Source: Plantago major
Lineage: Eukaryota > Streptophyta > Magnoliopsida > Lamiales > Plantaginaceae
Length of the DNA stretch: 64,000 nt
Assembly (NCBI GenBank): GCA_026545765.1
Contig: CM048840.1
Location: 43,854,959-43,918,958 of the forward strand
Reading direction: 5' to 3'
Position 1 is the stretch's first letter. Every line of letters starts with the position of its first letter. The notes under the pieces were generated by a model. The model was given only the letters and a program-made list of their open reading frames with translations. It did no database searches and was not told the DNA's origin. This document shows, in pieces, positions 1 to 11,114 of this stretch. Made by a program: the position numbers and the translations under genes.

Positions 1-1
1 G

Positions 2-475
2 ATGGATTCCAAGGGAATGAGCGACAATACAAAAGCTCTTACGTTCTCATCCACTCTCTTCGGAACGGCTATGGATTGGTACACCACTTTGCCGAACAAG
101 TCGATAAGGTCATATGCAGACCTTTCTTCCATGTTCTTGGTACGATTTGGAAAATCAAAAAGGAGAAAGCGTACCGTAGAGCACCGGCGGTTATACAAAG
201 GGGAGCAAGAGGATCTAAGGACCTTCCTAGATCGCTTTCACGCGGAAGTTCTTCGAGTTGAGCCACACAGTATTAAGGAATGGGTCCGTCACCTGTATGC
301 TAACACTTTCAACTCAGAACTCCGCAGAAAACTCTCTAGTCAGGAAGTGAGGAGTGAAAAGAATTTAGATGACATCTGTGAAGAAGTGATGTACGGAGAG
401 GAGTACCAAAGGAATGTTCCAGTAAGAGCTGGTTCCAAGAAAGGAAAGGAGCCGATGAAACAAGTGCAACACTAG
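2..475 (+). pseudogene. gag capsid-region fragment
   Basis: The 157-codon reading frame is open from the window edge and contains the retrotransposon gag (capsid-like) signature: AMDWYTTLPNKSI near residue 23, then FGKSKRRKRT, and a leucine/arginine-rich helix with DRFHAEVLRVE. Such Gag proteins assemble the cytoplasmic particle that packages the element RNA. The true start is outside the window. A stop at 473-475 interrupts the frame, but gag-like sequence continues to about 720 and the next frame leads into the protease. It is decayed and no longer encodes a full Gag. Confidence 0.8.
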
Positions 476-721
476 GGCAAGTTCGACCCAAAGAAGGATC
501 ACAGAGATAAAGGCTTCCACAGAGAAAGGAGTCCGCCGAGGAGATACGTGGATTATATTCGTCTCAATAGACCAAGATCCGACATCTTGGCAACTATCAT
601 CGAGAAGAAGCTGGATGTCCAATGGCCAAAGCCCTCTCACAACAACCGGAAGAATAAGAATGGAAAGGGGTACTGCAAGTTCCACAAGTGACGTGGTCAC
701 GAGACTGATGACTGTATCCAA
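476..721 (+). pseudogene. gag C-terminus with zinc-knuckle-like motif
   Basis: After the stop at 475 the same gag continues with a basic stretch and a CxFH...GHxTDDC motif at about 672-715, the nucleic-acid-binding knuckle typical of Tat-type Gag. An in-frame TGA at 689-691 splits the motif. The sequence runs directly into the frame that opens at 722. Confidence 0.6.
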
Positions 722-2074
722 TTGAAAACAGAGGTTGAACACCTGGTGAGAGAGGGAAAGCTAAAGGAGCACATCTATGCGGATGAGCCCTCCAGGCACG
801 ATAGAACGGAGCGAAGGAGGGAGGATAATGCTACAGAACCACCACCCCGTCCGCTATATTTGCCACCTCCGCCAGCTCATTATCCGCCTCGCATGGATGG
901 ACATCCGTACAGATATAGCGATGACATTGATATGGAGTACCCTCCGTACAGCGGAGTGATCAACACCATCGCCGGTGGACCATCTGGAGGTGATAGTAGG
1001 AACGCAAGAGAGCGGACTGCTCAAAATCTTCGGAACAACGATAGAGCGTACGCTGCTCCAGCAATTCGGGGTACAAACGCTATATCCTGCGATGATAGCG
1101 AGATTCGTCCTCCTACGGCAGGAGGCGAGGACATTGATAATCCAGATTTTCCGTTGGTGGTTTCGTTAACCATCGCGACTTATAGAGTGAACAAAATTTT
1201 GGTGGACACAGGGAGTTCCTCGAATATCATTTCCAAAAGAACACTAGACCAGATGGAGCTGGGGAGAATTCAATATGAGAGAGTCCACACCTCTATACTA
1301 GGGTTTGGAGGGGGAACTGTTCGACCCCTAGGAAGTGTTATGTTGCATGTCTCACTCGGGACTTTCCCGGCAAGAGTGACACAGTTGGTCCGATTCGTAG
1401 TGGTGGACCGGACTTTCGACTACAATGCCATCTTTAGGCGTCCGGGACTCAATCAATTCCGGGCTATTTCCTCCACTCTCCATAACAGAATGAAGTTTCC
1501 AACTCCCTTCGGAGTTGGAGAAGAGGTGGGAAACGTCCGTGAAGCTTGGGAATGTTACATTATGTCCACAAGAAGTGCGTCCGCCCCCATGCTGACAGTC
1601 ACTTTGACCTCTGACCCGCCAGTTGTTCTTCTGGCCAAAAAGGAGAATCCGCAAATTGGAGTAGGGAGCCAGAAGGAGAAGTTTCCTAGAACTGTACGAA
1701 TCGAGCCTCATGAAACTCTCAAGGAAATTGAGATTGTTGTTGGAAGCCCGGACAAGAAGACAATGATCGGAACGGATATGAACGCGGAGGTGGAAATGAA
1801 GCTCATTGCTTGTCTCCGCGACAACAGTGATGTGTTTGCCTGGAGCACCGATGACCTAAAGGGAATAGATCCGAGGATTACTGTTCACAGTCTGAACATG
1901 GATCCCTTGATTAAGTGCATCCGACAAAAGAGGAAAGATTTTGGTCCGGTCAAGGATGCCATCATATCACCGGTTGAGCGACTCAAAGGTGGCATATCAA
2001 GAAGTCCGATTCGATTGGGTCTGCAACGTGGTTCTGGTAGAGAAATCACCAGGCAAATGGCAGATGTGCAATGA
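722..2074 (+). pseudogene. gag tail plus aspartic protease
   Basis: This 450-codon frame begins with a charged and proline-rich linker (residues about 1-130, including RPLYLPPPPAHYPP). It continues into a retropepsin domain with the active-site motif LVDTGSSSNIIS at about residue 157 and downstream FGGGTVRPLGSV. The protease cleaves the Gag-Pol polyprotein during particle maturation. After residue about 330 it enters the RT N-terminal linker (FAWSTDDLKGIDP). The frame is lost at 2072-2074, at the start of the RT fingers. The first methionine is not a real start, since the ancestral frame came through from gag. Confidence 0.8.
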
Positions 2075-2816
2075 CTTCACTAGGTTGAACAAGTTCTGCC
2101 CAAAGGACCCGTAACCTTTACCACGAATAGATCAGTTGGTTGACTCCACGTCCGGATGTGCATTTCTGAGTTTTATGGACGCATACTAAGGTTTTTACCT
2201 AATTCGGATGGCCAAGGAGGACATCAAGAAAACAGCTTTCTTCACTGCAGGGGGGTATACTGTTTCAAGGTAATGCCCTTCGGATTGAAAAATGCGGGAG
2301 CCACTTACCAACGTCTGGTGAACCAAATGTTCAAGGACGAGATTGGAAAAAGCATGGAAGTGTACGTGGATGACATGCTCGTCAAGAGCAAAACTGAAGA
2401 GCAACATGTGCATCATTTGAACAAGTGCTTCGCTATTCTTAGGAAGTATGGAATGAAATTGAATCCGGAAAAGTGCACGTTCGGAGTAAAAGGAGGGAAG
2501 TTCCTCAGATACATGGTCACGGAGAGGGGGATAAGCGCAAACCCCGAGAAGATCAAGGCAATCCTAGATCCGCCAGATCCAAGACCTCAATGAGGTACAA
2601 CAACTCATAGGACGCCCCATGTCCTTAAGTCGCTTTATTTCACGATCCGCGGAGAAGAATCTTCCGTTCTTCAAAATCCTCCTAAAGGAGAGAGCTTGAG
2701 TGGACGCGAATGTTCCGAGGCTTTCAAGAAACCGAAAAGTACCTCCATTCCTCCACCGCTTCCAAACCCGCCGAGGAGAACCACTCTACCTCTACCCAAA
2801 GAATCACTAAGAGGCA
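2075..2816 (+). pseudogene. reverse transcriptase, broken
   Basis: RT motifs are spread over more than one frame. Sequence from 2079 encodes TRLNKFCPKDP followed by a stop, and then a TAA falls inside the FMDAY motif near 2175-2190. The intact stretch 2156-2593 carries PFGLKNAGATYQRLVNQMF and the catalytic YVDDMLVKSK (about 2365-2395), followed by the thumb (LNPEKCTFGV). 2594-2816 holds the connection to RNase H out of frame, with a SAEKNLPFF-like box. The product would have copied element RNA into DNA. Several stops and frameshifts make it non-functional. Confidence 0.8.
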
Positions 2817-3941
2817 ATGAGTTCCGTATTAGTACGGATTCAAGCTAATGATCACTTGCTAATCTACTATCTTAGTAAAGCCCTTGCTGGGGCGGAGACA
2901 AGATACGTGAAGATTGAGAAGTTTGCATATGCTTTGGTTTACACCGCAAGGCGGTTAAAACCATACTTCAAGTCTCACAAAATAGTGGTACTAACTACGG
3001 AACCTTTGAAACAGGTCCTGGGGAAGCCTAATCAATCTGGACGACTCTCTAAGTGGGCGATCAAGCTGAGTGAATACGACATTTTCTATCAGGCTCCGTC
3101 AGCCAAGAAGGCTCAAGTCCTCGCCGACTTCTTAGTGGAATATCCTGAGGAGGATTTAGAGAAAGTACCTGACAAACAGGCATTTGAATGCCTAATAACC
3201 AAGCAGATTATCCGGAAGACAGTTCCGCCGAAGTTCAACCCAGCAAACCTCGAGGATGCTCAATTCATCAATCAGTCCCTGCCTGCATCATGTGAGGAAA
3301 CTCGGGTCAACCAGATGTTCCTTCTTGACGATATTGCAAGCAGATCCGAAACTAACAACTCCGGACCGGAAATCAAAGAAAAAGAGGAACAAAGGTTGGA
3401 ACCTCAGGAGCTTACAGAAGACCTCCAAACCGAAAAACACCCTTCTGATGTCTGGACATTGGAAGTGGATGGTTCCTCCAATGGAAGAGTGGGAGGGATT
3501 GGAATCTTTCTTAAGAGCCCTGATGGCGCGGAACTCGACTACGCGATATCCCTGGAATTCAAAGTTACCAATCATGAGGCTGAGTATGAAGCATTGTTAG
3601 TCGGGCTACATCTGGCCAGATCACTGCAGGTCCGGAAGCTCAAAGCTTACACGGACTCACAGCTAGTTGAAGATCAATTTTCAGGAACTTTTGCCACAAA
3701 AGGTCCTTCGATGATCAAGTATCTTGAACTACTCAGGCAGGAAGTCAGCTACTTTGAGGAATTTACCCTGAAAAAGTTTGACAGAGCCTGGAATGAAAGA
3801 GCGGACGCTCTGGCAAAATACGCATCCGCAACAGCGGCTCTAGACACGAGGAGAGTAATCCTACCATCACATCGACTCATCCGCCATGAGTCTCAATTCT
3901 ACCGCCATGATAATCGACATGTGAAGAAACTAGATGACTGA
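2817..3941 (+). pseudogene. tandem RNase H domains (retroviral-type, then plant-type)
   Basis: The 374-codon frame starts inside the first RNase H: YYLSKALAGAETRY, then a YTARRLKPYF box and KAQVLADFLVE. After an acidic linker (residues about 125-215) comes a second RNase H of the ribonuclease HI type. Its expected acidic positions are visible: LEVDGSSNG, NHEAEYEALL, YTDSQLV and RADALAKYA. RNase H removes the RNA strand of the RNA-DNA hybrid. Two consecutive RNase H domains place the element in the Tat clade. The domain is unbroken here, although its neighbours are not. Confidence 0.85.
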
Positions 3942-4004
3942 CATCTTTAACTATCTCAAGGACGGGTCTCTACTAGCTGATCCGAAGGAATCAAGGAGCG
4001 TGCA

Positions 4005-5068
4005 GTGCTGAGCGAACAGGTACTTTACACTAGGAGAGGATTTGTACAAGAGATCTTTTGCTGGGACTCACTTGAGATGTTTGAGCCCGCAACAAGCAAA
4101 GACCGTGCTGGAAGAGATACACAACGGAAGCTGCGGAAGTCATTCCGGGGGAAGAACTCTTGCCCAGAAAATCATACGACAAGGCTATTAATGGCCTAGC
4201 ATTGATAAAGATTCCGCCGACCACGCTCGAAGATGCCCCGATTGTCGAGATATGCTAATATTCCACATCGTCCGACACATCCTATGATTCCGTCAATCAT
4301 AGCGTGTCCGTTTGATCAATGGGGCATCGATATTGTCGGACCGTTCCCGAGGGGCACCCAACAGAAGAAGTTCCGGATTGTGGCCGTGGAATATTTCACC
4401 AAATGGGTAGAAGCATAAGCTATGGCAACCATTACGGAAAGTCGAGTGCGGGCCTTCATTTGGAAGAACATCATTTGCCGCTTTGGCCTACCCAGAGTTC
4501 TTGTCTCGGATAATGGTGCTCAATTTTCAGGCAATAGGCTCAAGGAATGGCTGGTGTCCTTCAAGATTGAACAACGTTTCACATCAGTTGGACATCCGCA
4601 AGCTAATGGACAAGCCGAGTCCACAAACAAGACAATAGTCAAGATCCTGGAAAAGCTGTTGAGAACTTCCCAAGAAAGTCAAGGATCGACCTAGATGGCG
4701 TACTATGGGCTCATCGCACCACTGCACGGACCGCGACCAAAGAAACTCCATTTGCCTTGGTATATGGTTTGGAAGCAGTTATACCAGCGAAAATTGCTGT
4801 TGAGACTATGAGGGTCCAAGAGTTCGAAGATTCCGCCAATCGTGAAGCTCGGATATTTGACCTGGACATGCTGGAACAGAAAAGAACTGAAGCACTGGCT
4901 AATATCCATAGGTATCAAGCAACTGCTGCCCGAGCCTACAACAAGAATGTTTAGGCAAAAAACTTGCAGGTCGGAGACCTAGTACTTCGCCGGGCTGACA
5001 TTTTGAGCAATGTTGGAAAACTCAAGCCTACATGGAATGCTAGAAACCTTCAAATGTTTTACGCATAG
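4005..5068 (+). pseudogene. integrase, broken
   Basis: Fragments in several frames give the retroviral integrase order. A degraded zinc-binding region lies at about 4100-4250. The catalytic core follows: FDQWGIDIVGPFP (first Asp), VSDNGAQFSG (second Asp) and GQAESTNKTI (Glu). Then comes a C-terminal stretch with YGLEAVIPA and, near 4970-5060, GDLVLRRADILSNVGKLKP. Stops at 4416-4418, 4692-4694 and 4952-4954 separate the pieces. The enzyme would join element cDNA to the chromosome. The copy is inactive. Confidence 0.8.
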
Positions 5069-5265
5069 AGATGGTTACGTGAATCGCCGTCAGGTCGTTT
5101 GGTTATTTTAGATTCCAACTATCCATTACACGGAACTCCGTCAGTTCTGTTTTTTTGTTAACCCTTTTGTCATTGAATTTCCGGCAAATCAATTCAACTT
5201 CTATCTTTCAATTCGTGCATCTGAAATTTTAACGTTCAAGTGACAAGAAAAGGCAAGCAATGAGT
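5069..5265. other. no gene seen; 3' flank of integrase
   Basis: T-rich, without a convincing frame on either strand. It lies between the end of the sense integrase and the putative poly(A) signal of the antisense unit to its right. Confidence 0.5.
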
Positions 5266-5816
5266 TTTATTCATAGATGAAATGAATTATACATAACGCT
5301 GTCTTTACAGTCTACAATCTCGAATCTTTATCCGGATCTACATACGCAATACATAAACTATAGAGAAAGTCTCAGGAGATATGTCATCTCCCGTCGAGGC
5401 TATTCCCCCGTCAGGAAAAGCTTTTTCCATATCAATCGGTAAGTATAGTTCCCATGGAGACCAGGAACCCGATCTACCTGCACATGGAAAAATGGTTAGA
5501 CATGATAGAATCTTTCATGATATCACCGTACCATGGTAATGTAGATCCAGTGTCCGGGGAGAACAAAGTACCAACAGATAATGGTATATACAAGTCGAAA
5601 CGACTGAGATCTCTGCCTAACCATCTTTAGAGACTCCAACTCTCTTGAAATCAGGAAACCATTACCAATTCAAAAAAGATTCGAGCCACTAAAGTAGGAT
5701 TGGAAGAAAAGAGAAGAGGTCCGGCTTTAATGGTTTACCTCGAGCATCAGAGATAGAAAAAGAAGAATTTGGGATCAGTTTACACGGTTTTGGTATTGGG
5801 GTCGTGTCTTTTTATA
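5266..5816 (-). other. antisense transcription unit C (putative)
   Basis: On the minus strand a TATAAAAA box (5809-5816), with an ATTGG (reverse CCAAT) box just upstream, is followed by a pyrimidine-rich leader, an ATG and a possible GTAAAC donor. A pyrimidine tract ending in GTGCAG looks like an acceptor, and a canonical AATAAA lies at 5266-5271. Splicing as drawn would give only a tiny ORF. I therefore support a promoter-leader-poly(A) arrangement but no protein. It could instead be the 3' end of the larger antisense gene to the right. Confidence 0.35.
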
Positions 5817-6306
5817 GAACACTCCAACCAATCGTCTTCGCCACACTAATGTATCGACGCCAAGAATGGGCTGAGTCACCCGCTTGGGTTGAATAAAGGT
5901 CAGCCGGGCTTGAGTTATCCAACCAAACCCAAAAGCCCATCAACCACGTCCGAAGTTTGTATTTGTTGATCATCTTACAAGGATACGTAAGGCCAATATA
6001 ATCCGGCACGTAATAAGAAAAAGGTGTCGATTTCATCTGATGAAAATAGTCCGAATTTTATAAAAAAAATTATCCGAGCATATACACACGGAAAGTACAA
6101 TTTGTAAAGGTTCGAGGACCATACATACTGCTACGAGGCATACCCCGCCTTGTCCCTTCAACGGATTCCGGAAGTTGAGCCTTGGGACTCCGAGCCACCG
6201 CTTTGAGCCTGACGAGATTGAACCTGACGAGCTTGCTACTGGATTCGGATCCTGCTACGGATCATCTTCAGCGTCCGCTCCCTCTCTTCCTCAGCTAACC
6301 TCCTGG

Positions 6307-6453
6307 CTATCCCCGGACATAGGGGGGATCGCCTTCAAAATCAAGAATGATTGGGTCATCAGCGGTCCCTTTACCCGGATACATCGGCGGATGCATGTGC
6401 CCGCAAGCACAGTTTATCCAATGCTGATATTCTTCTCCATCGGATTCCGACAT
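6307..6453 (-). CDS. 48-codon antisense ORF of unit B
   Basis: Minus-strand ATG at 6453 and TAG at 6307-6309. The small acidic peptide contains a CACGHMHPP cluster (two Cys, two His) and no recognised domain. It was chosen because a TATAAATA box (6550-6557) lies about 97 bp upstream with a short CT-rich leader between them, the spacing expected of a plant first exon. After the stop, another frame continues with a charged helix (LAEEERERTLKM). The real gene may therefore be longer with a frameshift or intron. The family is unrecognised. Confidence 0.35.
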   Translation of the reverse strand: MSESDGEEYQHWINCACGHMHPPMYPGKGTADDPIILDFEGDPPYVRG

Positions 6454-6549
6454 CCTGAAGAAACCTGCCTCTTTTGAAAATTGAATGTGCTAAACAAGGA
6501 GAGATTGGTGAAAAGTACAACAGTACGAAAGGAGCAGTTACCATAGTCT

Positions 6550-6557
6550 TATTTATA
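6550..6557 (-). promoter_or_regulatory. TATA box of antisense unit B
   Basis: CTATAAATAAG on the minus strand, about 97 bp upstream of the ATG at 6453. It is the second of three antisense TATA boxes in this element. Confidence 0.4.
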
Positions 6558-6982
6558 GTAGCGATGGATCTTTACGATCACACCACGTGTCAATCATCCG
6601 ACGACTAGGAAGATGAAAAGACGCAACAATAATGACTATTTCACTGTTTCACCTTCCTCCTTCTAGAAGAATTACGCATCCCAAAGAACGAACGGTCCGA
6701 GGATCGGAAAGATGATGGTTTGATTTCTACATCAAACGCCGTCAACAGCGATCCGTGTTCTCAAAATATGTGTATTTTATGAACAACAAATAGAAGGAAG
6801 CAAAGAAGATAGCAAGTAGTGATTCAAAAGTATGGGAAGCATAGCTCCACGGATAATTACTACAACTGAGAAGGAATAAAAGCATTGTACATGGCGACAT
6901 TCCACGCCATCAAAGGATAACAAATTCGACAGGAAAATTCAACAAGTATAGAATTTTCACGGGGCATACCCCGAACTTCTCA

Positions 6983-9829
6983 CTAGGGGCCAGCTTGGCT
7001 CGGACCCGCTTCACCGGTTTGAGGCGGATTGACGGAAGGCGTGTTGGTGATGACTTGCGCGGCAAGGGATTCAGTGAACTTGAACAAGTTGAAATCCGCA
7101 TCAAGACCAACGACCCGAGAAGGCAGGTAGTACCAGTCCTTTAGGAAAGCCCGGTAGTTCTCAAAAGGTACAAAGCATACCTTTCGGAGGGCGTCCGGGA
7201 CACACCTCGGGAGGAAGGGTCCGCCGTTCTGGATCTCGATCTCACCCACCTCAGTGACTAGCTCCGCAAACTCGCACGCGGCCAACCGTTCGTCCGAGAC
7301 ATTGTCCACAGGGACCTCCACACCATTAGCATCCGCAGAAGGGATCAACCCTTCCGCCTTCCAGTCAATTTTCTGCGGAAGTAGTCCCTTAGACTGCAGC
7401 TGGCCGATAGCGGATGAAAACTCATCTAGGCGAGAGGCATCGGACTTGTCCGCCATGAAAAACTTGAAGGAATCCAAGTTCATAAAGTCACGACCAGCCT
7501 CAAGGCGGGCGTATTGGAGGCCCCCGAGCAGGATATCCTTCGAGTCCAGGAAGACCTTCATCGACCTACTGACAAAATTCTCCTGCCAGTCAAGGTCCGA
7601 CTTGATCTCTTCCCAGCTGGTCTTCAACTTATGGAACATCACTTCCTTTTCTTTCAGCTGCATTTCCAACCGCTTCACCTTCTCCGCCTCATCCGCGGAA
7701 GTGGCTACGACCTTGTGCAGATCCTCCTCAATAGTAGCACGTTCTCCAGCCTTCCACTGCAAGGCCCTGACGAAACATCCGAGCTGCAAGAGGTCCGCAT
7801 GGATATAAGTTGTATTTCTATTATACTAAGAACAAGCCAAGGAAAGCATGGAAAAATGACTTACCCGCTGGTATAGCTCGTCAAGCCCTCCAACCCGCTC
7901 CACCTCAGGGAGTCTGCGGGCCCGTTCATACTCCTTATCGAGAGCAGCTTGGTCAACAGTGTGATAAATGATGCTTGCTTCTTAGCTGCAAGGGAAGCCT
8001 CCGAGGTTGCTCCCCTCTTACGCCCTGAGGTTATGGCGTCCCACATCAACACCTCTCGCTGGGGTGCCGAAGCAGCGGAAGCGGGTGGCCTAGGGGCAGT
8101 GGCGCTCCGAGTGGCAGGGCCTTTGCCCTTGTCGGGCACCACCAAGGCCTTTGGATCTTCTCTGGCCTTGTTCCGTCTTTCCTCTTCTGCTGCAAACACC
8201 GCCGCATTTTTCGGATCCGCCATCTAAGACCATGATGTGTTGATAATTTTGGTCCTCTGACCAGCGGCGACTTCCAGGGTTTGTTGTTCCCTCTGCAACC
8301 TTTTCTTTTCATAGTGCGTCGACATGATATATTCGAACCAGTGAGCTGCGCAATAAAATAAAGGTGTCAGATATGGACATATAAAGGAAGAATCACCAGA
8401 ATTGCGGAAATAAATGATCAAGACAGAGCACTCCAAAGAAAGAAGAGCACAAATCCTAAAGTTAAAAATCCTTACTGAAGTTTGTCTTCCCTCCAACTTC
8501 CACGGCGTCGGTCAGTCCGCACAAGTAAGGCAGCGGCTGACAAATCAATCCGTGGAACGGGTATGTAGGTGGGTCGTTCTTCTTGTGGATCGCCGCCACC
8601 CACGGAGCCACGTTCTTCGGAAGGGGGCGCCAGTCCGGGATAGTCTCCCTTAAGAACTTTGTCGGCAGCCCCCATTGCCCTCGCTGTCTCTCGGACATCC
8701 CAGGTTTCAGGGCCATCCGCACAAAAATATACTTATCCCACCACTTCGACCCCAAGGAAGAAATGGAGTTGGAAATGAAGTTGTAGGGTTTTCTAGCTAC
8801 AAAAGTATAAAACAGGGGATTGCCCGGACTAAAGGTAACATGGAAAAGCTGCCTAAAGTTCTCGAAATTCACCGGCTGCCCCTTCTTTTTACAAAAATTG
8901 ACAAAACAAATAAGGTTACCCAAAGACTTTGGGATAACCTGACTCGGACCGATCCCGATGTGGTTCAGGATATGGTTTATATCTGGCGCAATAGGACCTT
9001 CCATCCACAAGCGAAAGCTACTTCATGAACGCACATGTACCCGGTGGGCGGATTGTAAAATGCATGTCCAGGCTCGGGAACCATGATTTCAACAGACTCA
9101 GGAATCTCCCACTTCCGCCTCCACTCGGGGATGTCCTCAGCCTTAACCTTCGACGGACAAGTGGGGAGAAGCCCGTCCGCATTTAACTCTCCAAATTAAT
9201 CCGCTATCACAACGGCGGACGCAGGACGAGGGAATTTGATTCTCGTGGCCTTTGCACCACGTCCCTCTACTAACGGAAGATTGGATTGAGCGGACGCTGC
9301 AGGATGTAACACGATCCGATGACCAGTGCGTCTCCGCGGGTGAGCGACTGGAGAGCCTTCCTCCCCTTCCTCCTCATCCTCATCCTCTTCTTCTTCACCA
9401 TCTTCCTCCTCCTCCTCGCCACCTTCGGGTCTCTCGGATATGCTCGGGTTGGATGGACCTGTTTCCGCCACAACACGGTCCTCTTCCCTGGCCTCGAACA
9501 TTTCCACTTCGTCGGCCTCCAGACCAATGTTGCCTTCCCGCTCAGTCTGAGGTTCATTCGGATCAACGGACGTTTCGACACCACCTATGGTCCGAGATTG
9601 GACTAGCGACCTAGTCCTAGCAACATCTCCCTGGCCCACTGATGCGTCAGGCTGAGTTTCTGCTGCACCACGGACTCTTTGCCCAGCATCAGAGTCCCAG
9701 GAAGACACAAGGTCCACGACCAGATAATCTCCTATGGACGTGGTTAAGTCCACGGACTCAGTCACCGAGTTTACTCCATCATTGTAACCCAGAGCCTCGT
9801 GTTGGTTCTGACTATCTCTCCCGGACATC
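6983..9829 (-). pseudogene. spliced antisense gene A of the gypsy element (putative gypsy-type transposon protein)
   Basis: The exons I can trace are 9829-8476, 8345-7865 and 7783-6983, with GT-AG introns 8475-8346 (donor GTAAGG, acceptor GCGCAG) and 7864-7784 (GTAAGT, TTGCAG). Joining keeps the frame at both junctions. The ATG is at 9828. Product order: an acidic Glu/Asp-rich N-terminus; a central domain like the plant 'putative gypsy type transposon' family (HILNHIGIGPSQ, NFCKKKGQPVNF, LGSKWWDKYIFV, around 8600-9000); a Lys/Ala-rich part; then a coiled coil (VKRLEMQLKEKEVMFHK) and a C-terminal tail. Breaks: in-frame TAA 9196-9198, frameshift near 9017, in-frame TAG 8224-8226, frameshift near 7960-7990. 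An extra ORF in this position and orientation is known in Tat elements. Its function is unknown. Confidence 0.7.
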
Positions 9830-10343
9830 CTAGGGCAGAAGGAAACGGGTCAGAAATGATAGTTGTGATTGTCCGAGAGTTCATTTAGATGTCTTATTAA
9901 GTCAAGCGATCCGACGAAGTTCTACTTTACCAGATTTTCTGCATGAAGTATAGTCTCAACACTATGGGCACTAAGCTTGTCACACAGAGACGTGCCATCG
10001 GCACTATTGTCTACCCTATCTAGCACGTTAACAGGGACAAGTTACGAAAGACTATGTGCCAATCGGCACCAACACATCACCAAATAAGCATGCATCATCA
10101 AGTTTTGGTTACATTGGACATGACATACGAGACGAATCAACAAGTTACCAATGAAGGAGATTAGTACGCTATAGCACGATGGAGGAGTGTTCCAACTAAG
10201 GCTACTACCAAAACCTACCACTAGCAGCATTTGCAACCGCAGAATCAACAATTGGATATTCAAGCGAAGCAAAAAATATACAAGCATGCAGCAAGCATAT
10301 CACAACAATGAGAAACCTCAGGAGGAATTAAGGCGTACTTACT
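9830..10343 (-). other. 5'-UTR intron of antisense gene A
   Basis: Minus-strand donor GTAAGTAC begins at 10,343. The acceptor TTCCTTCTGCCCTAG ends at 9830, one base before the coding exon whose ATG is at 9828. The first exon (about 10,510-10,344) is noncoding. The 514-bp length is ordinary for a plant leader intron. Confidence 0.55.
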
Positions 10344-10535
10344 TGACAAAGTTGACTTGATAAGCTTGAACGGACGACGAAGCCTTGCTAGCTCTCCGAG
10401 GGTACGAATCTGAGGTGGAAATTCCAAGATTTTGCGAGTTTCAGTTGCTCGGATTGATCTTTGATTGCTCGGGTTGTTTGAGAGTCGCTCTGAGTTTCGA
10501 TGTGGCTAAAGTGTGAAAGTGACTGATGGGCTGAC

Positions 10536-10543
10536 TATTTATA
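10536..10543 (-). promoter_or_regulatory. TATA box of antisense gene A
   Basis: CCCTATAAATAG on the minus strand. Downstream (minus) is a purine/C-rich leader without ATG that ends in a consensus donor at 10,343. Spacing to the inferred start near 10,505-10,515 is normal for plants. Confidence 0.6.
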
Positions 10544-10570
10544 GGGGCAATTTGGGGAAATCCAAGAGTC

Positions 10571-10733
10571 ACATCACTTGGATTCGAACCCCAGCCGTTG
10601 ATCTTTTCAATCCAACGGTTGTGCCGGTTCACAAGTGGCTAGCTAACAGTGCATCGCATTTAATGCTCATCAGAAGCATCACATCAATTGGGTTTAAAAT
10701 CCCAACCGTTGATATCTTTCCAATCCAACGGTC
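10571..10733. repeat. two ~50-bp direct repeats upstream of antisense promoter A
   Basis: 10,571-10,620 and 10,681-10,732 match closely (ACATCA..TTGG..T...A..CCCA.CCGTTGAT.TTT..AATCCAACGGT). Each holds two divergent AACGG cores, so four copies lie within 190 bp upstream of the TATA box at 10,536. TCCAACGGT resembles the plant MSA element (YCYAACGGYYA) bound by three-repeat MYB factors. Confidence 0.6.
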
Positions 10734-11100
10734 GCATTGCTTTACCCGGGATCTTTCCCCGTGGGCCGGATCAGCGGTCCAGGAGGACCATTTCACATAT
10801 TCGGCCCAACAGATAACTTCCGATACACTCTTCCACAGAGGACTTCGTCAGATCCTAACCGTACTCGGATCTATATATCTCGGATACAAATACCTTTTCC
10901 ATCTACAGTCCGAGCTATTACATAACTCAGACTGTAGAAAGAAAGGGGGGGGGGGGGAGATATATTGAATTCCTAAGAACACGGACGACGGATCCCAACA
11001 AAAGGAGTTTTTTCCTTTTTCAGTTAATGATTCGGACATGCTCCACAACACACTTGTCCTTTTCATAGTTACCAACTATCTTCTACTAAGATACTTGGAA
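10734..11100. other. 3' untranslated region of the gypsy element; no gene seen
   Basis: Contains a short inverted pair around 10,895-10,935 (CTACAGTCCGAG / CTCAGACTGTAG) and a 13-base G run at 10,945-10,957. I find no credible frame. Confidence 0.5.
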
Positions 11101-11114
11101 ACGAGGGGGACATA
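11101..11114 (+). other. polypurine tract of the gypsy element
   Basis: ACGAGGGGGACATA lies directly before the LTR's TG start. It primes plus-strand DNA synthesis in LTR elements. Confidence 0.65.

Larger units (their letters stand above)
1..11114 (+). mobile_element. Ty3/gypsy LTR retrotransposon, Tat-like, internal region (5' end outside window)
   Basis: Sense-strand domains run gag, aspartic protease, RT, retroviral-type RNase H, a second plant-type RNase H, then integrase. The second RNase H after the first is the mark of the Tat group (Ogre/Retand/Tat). The region between integrase and LTR is about 6 kb and contains genes on the opposite strand, a feature known in Tat elements. A purine tract precedes the LTR at 11,115. 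Almost every domain has stops or frameshifts, so the copy is dead. The 5' LTR, PBS and start of gag lie left of base 1. Confidence 0.9.

Noticed and set aside
6175-6477. 100-codon plus-strand frame in the gypsy 3' region
   Set aside because: No ATG start, no domain, and it lies opposite the antisense unit B ORF whose TATA and ATG are better supported.
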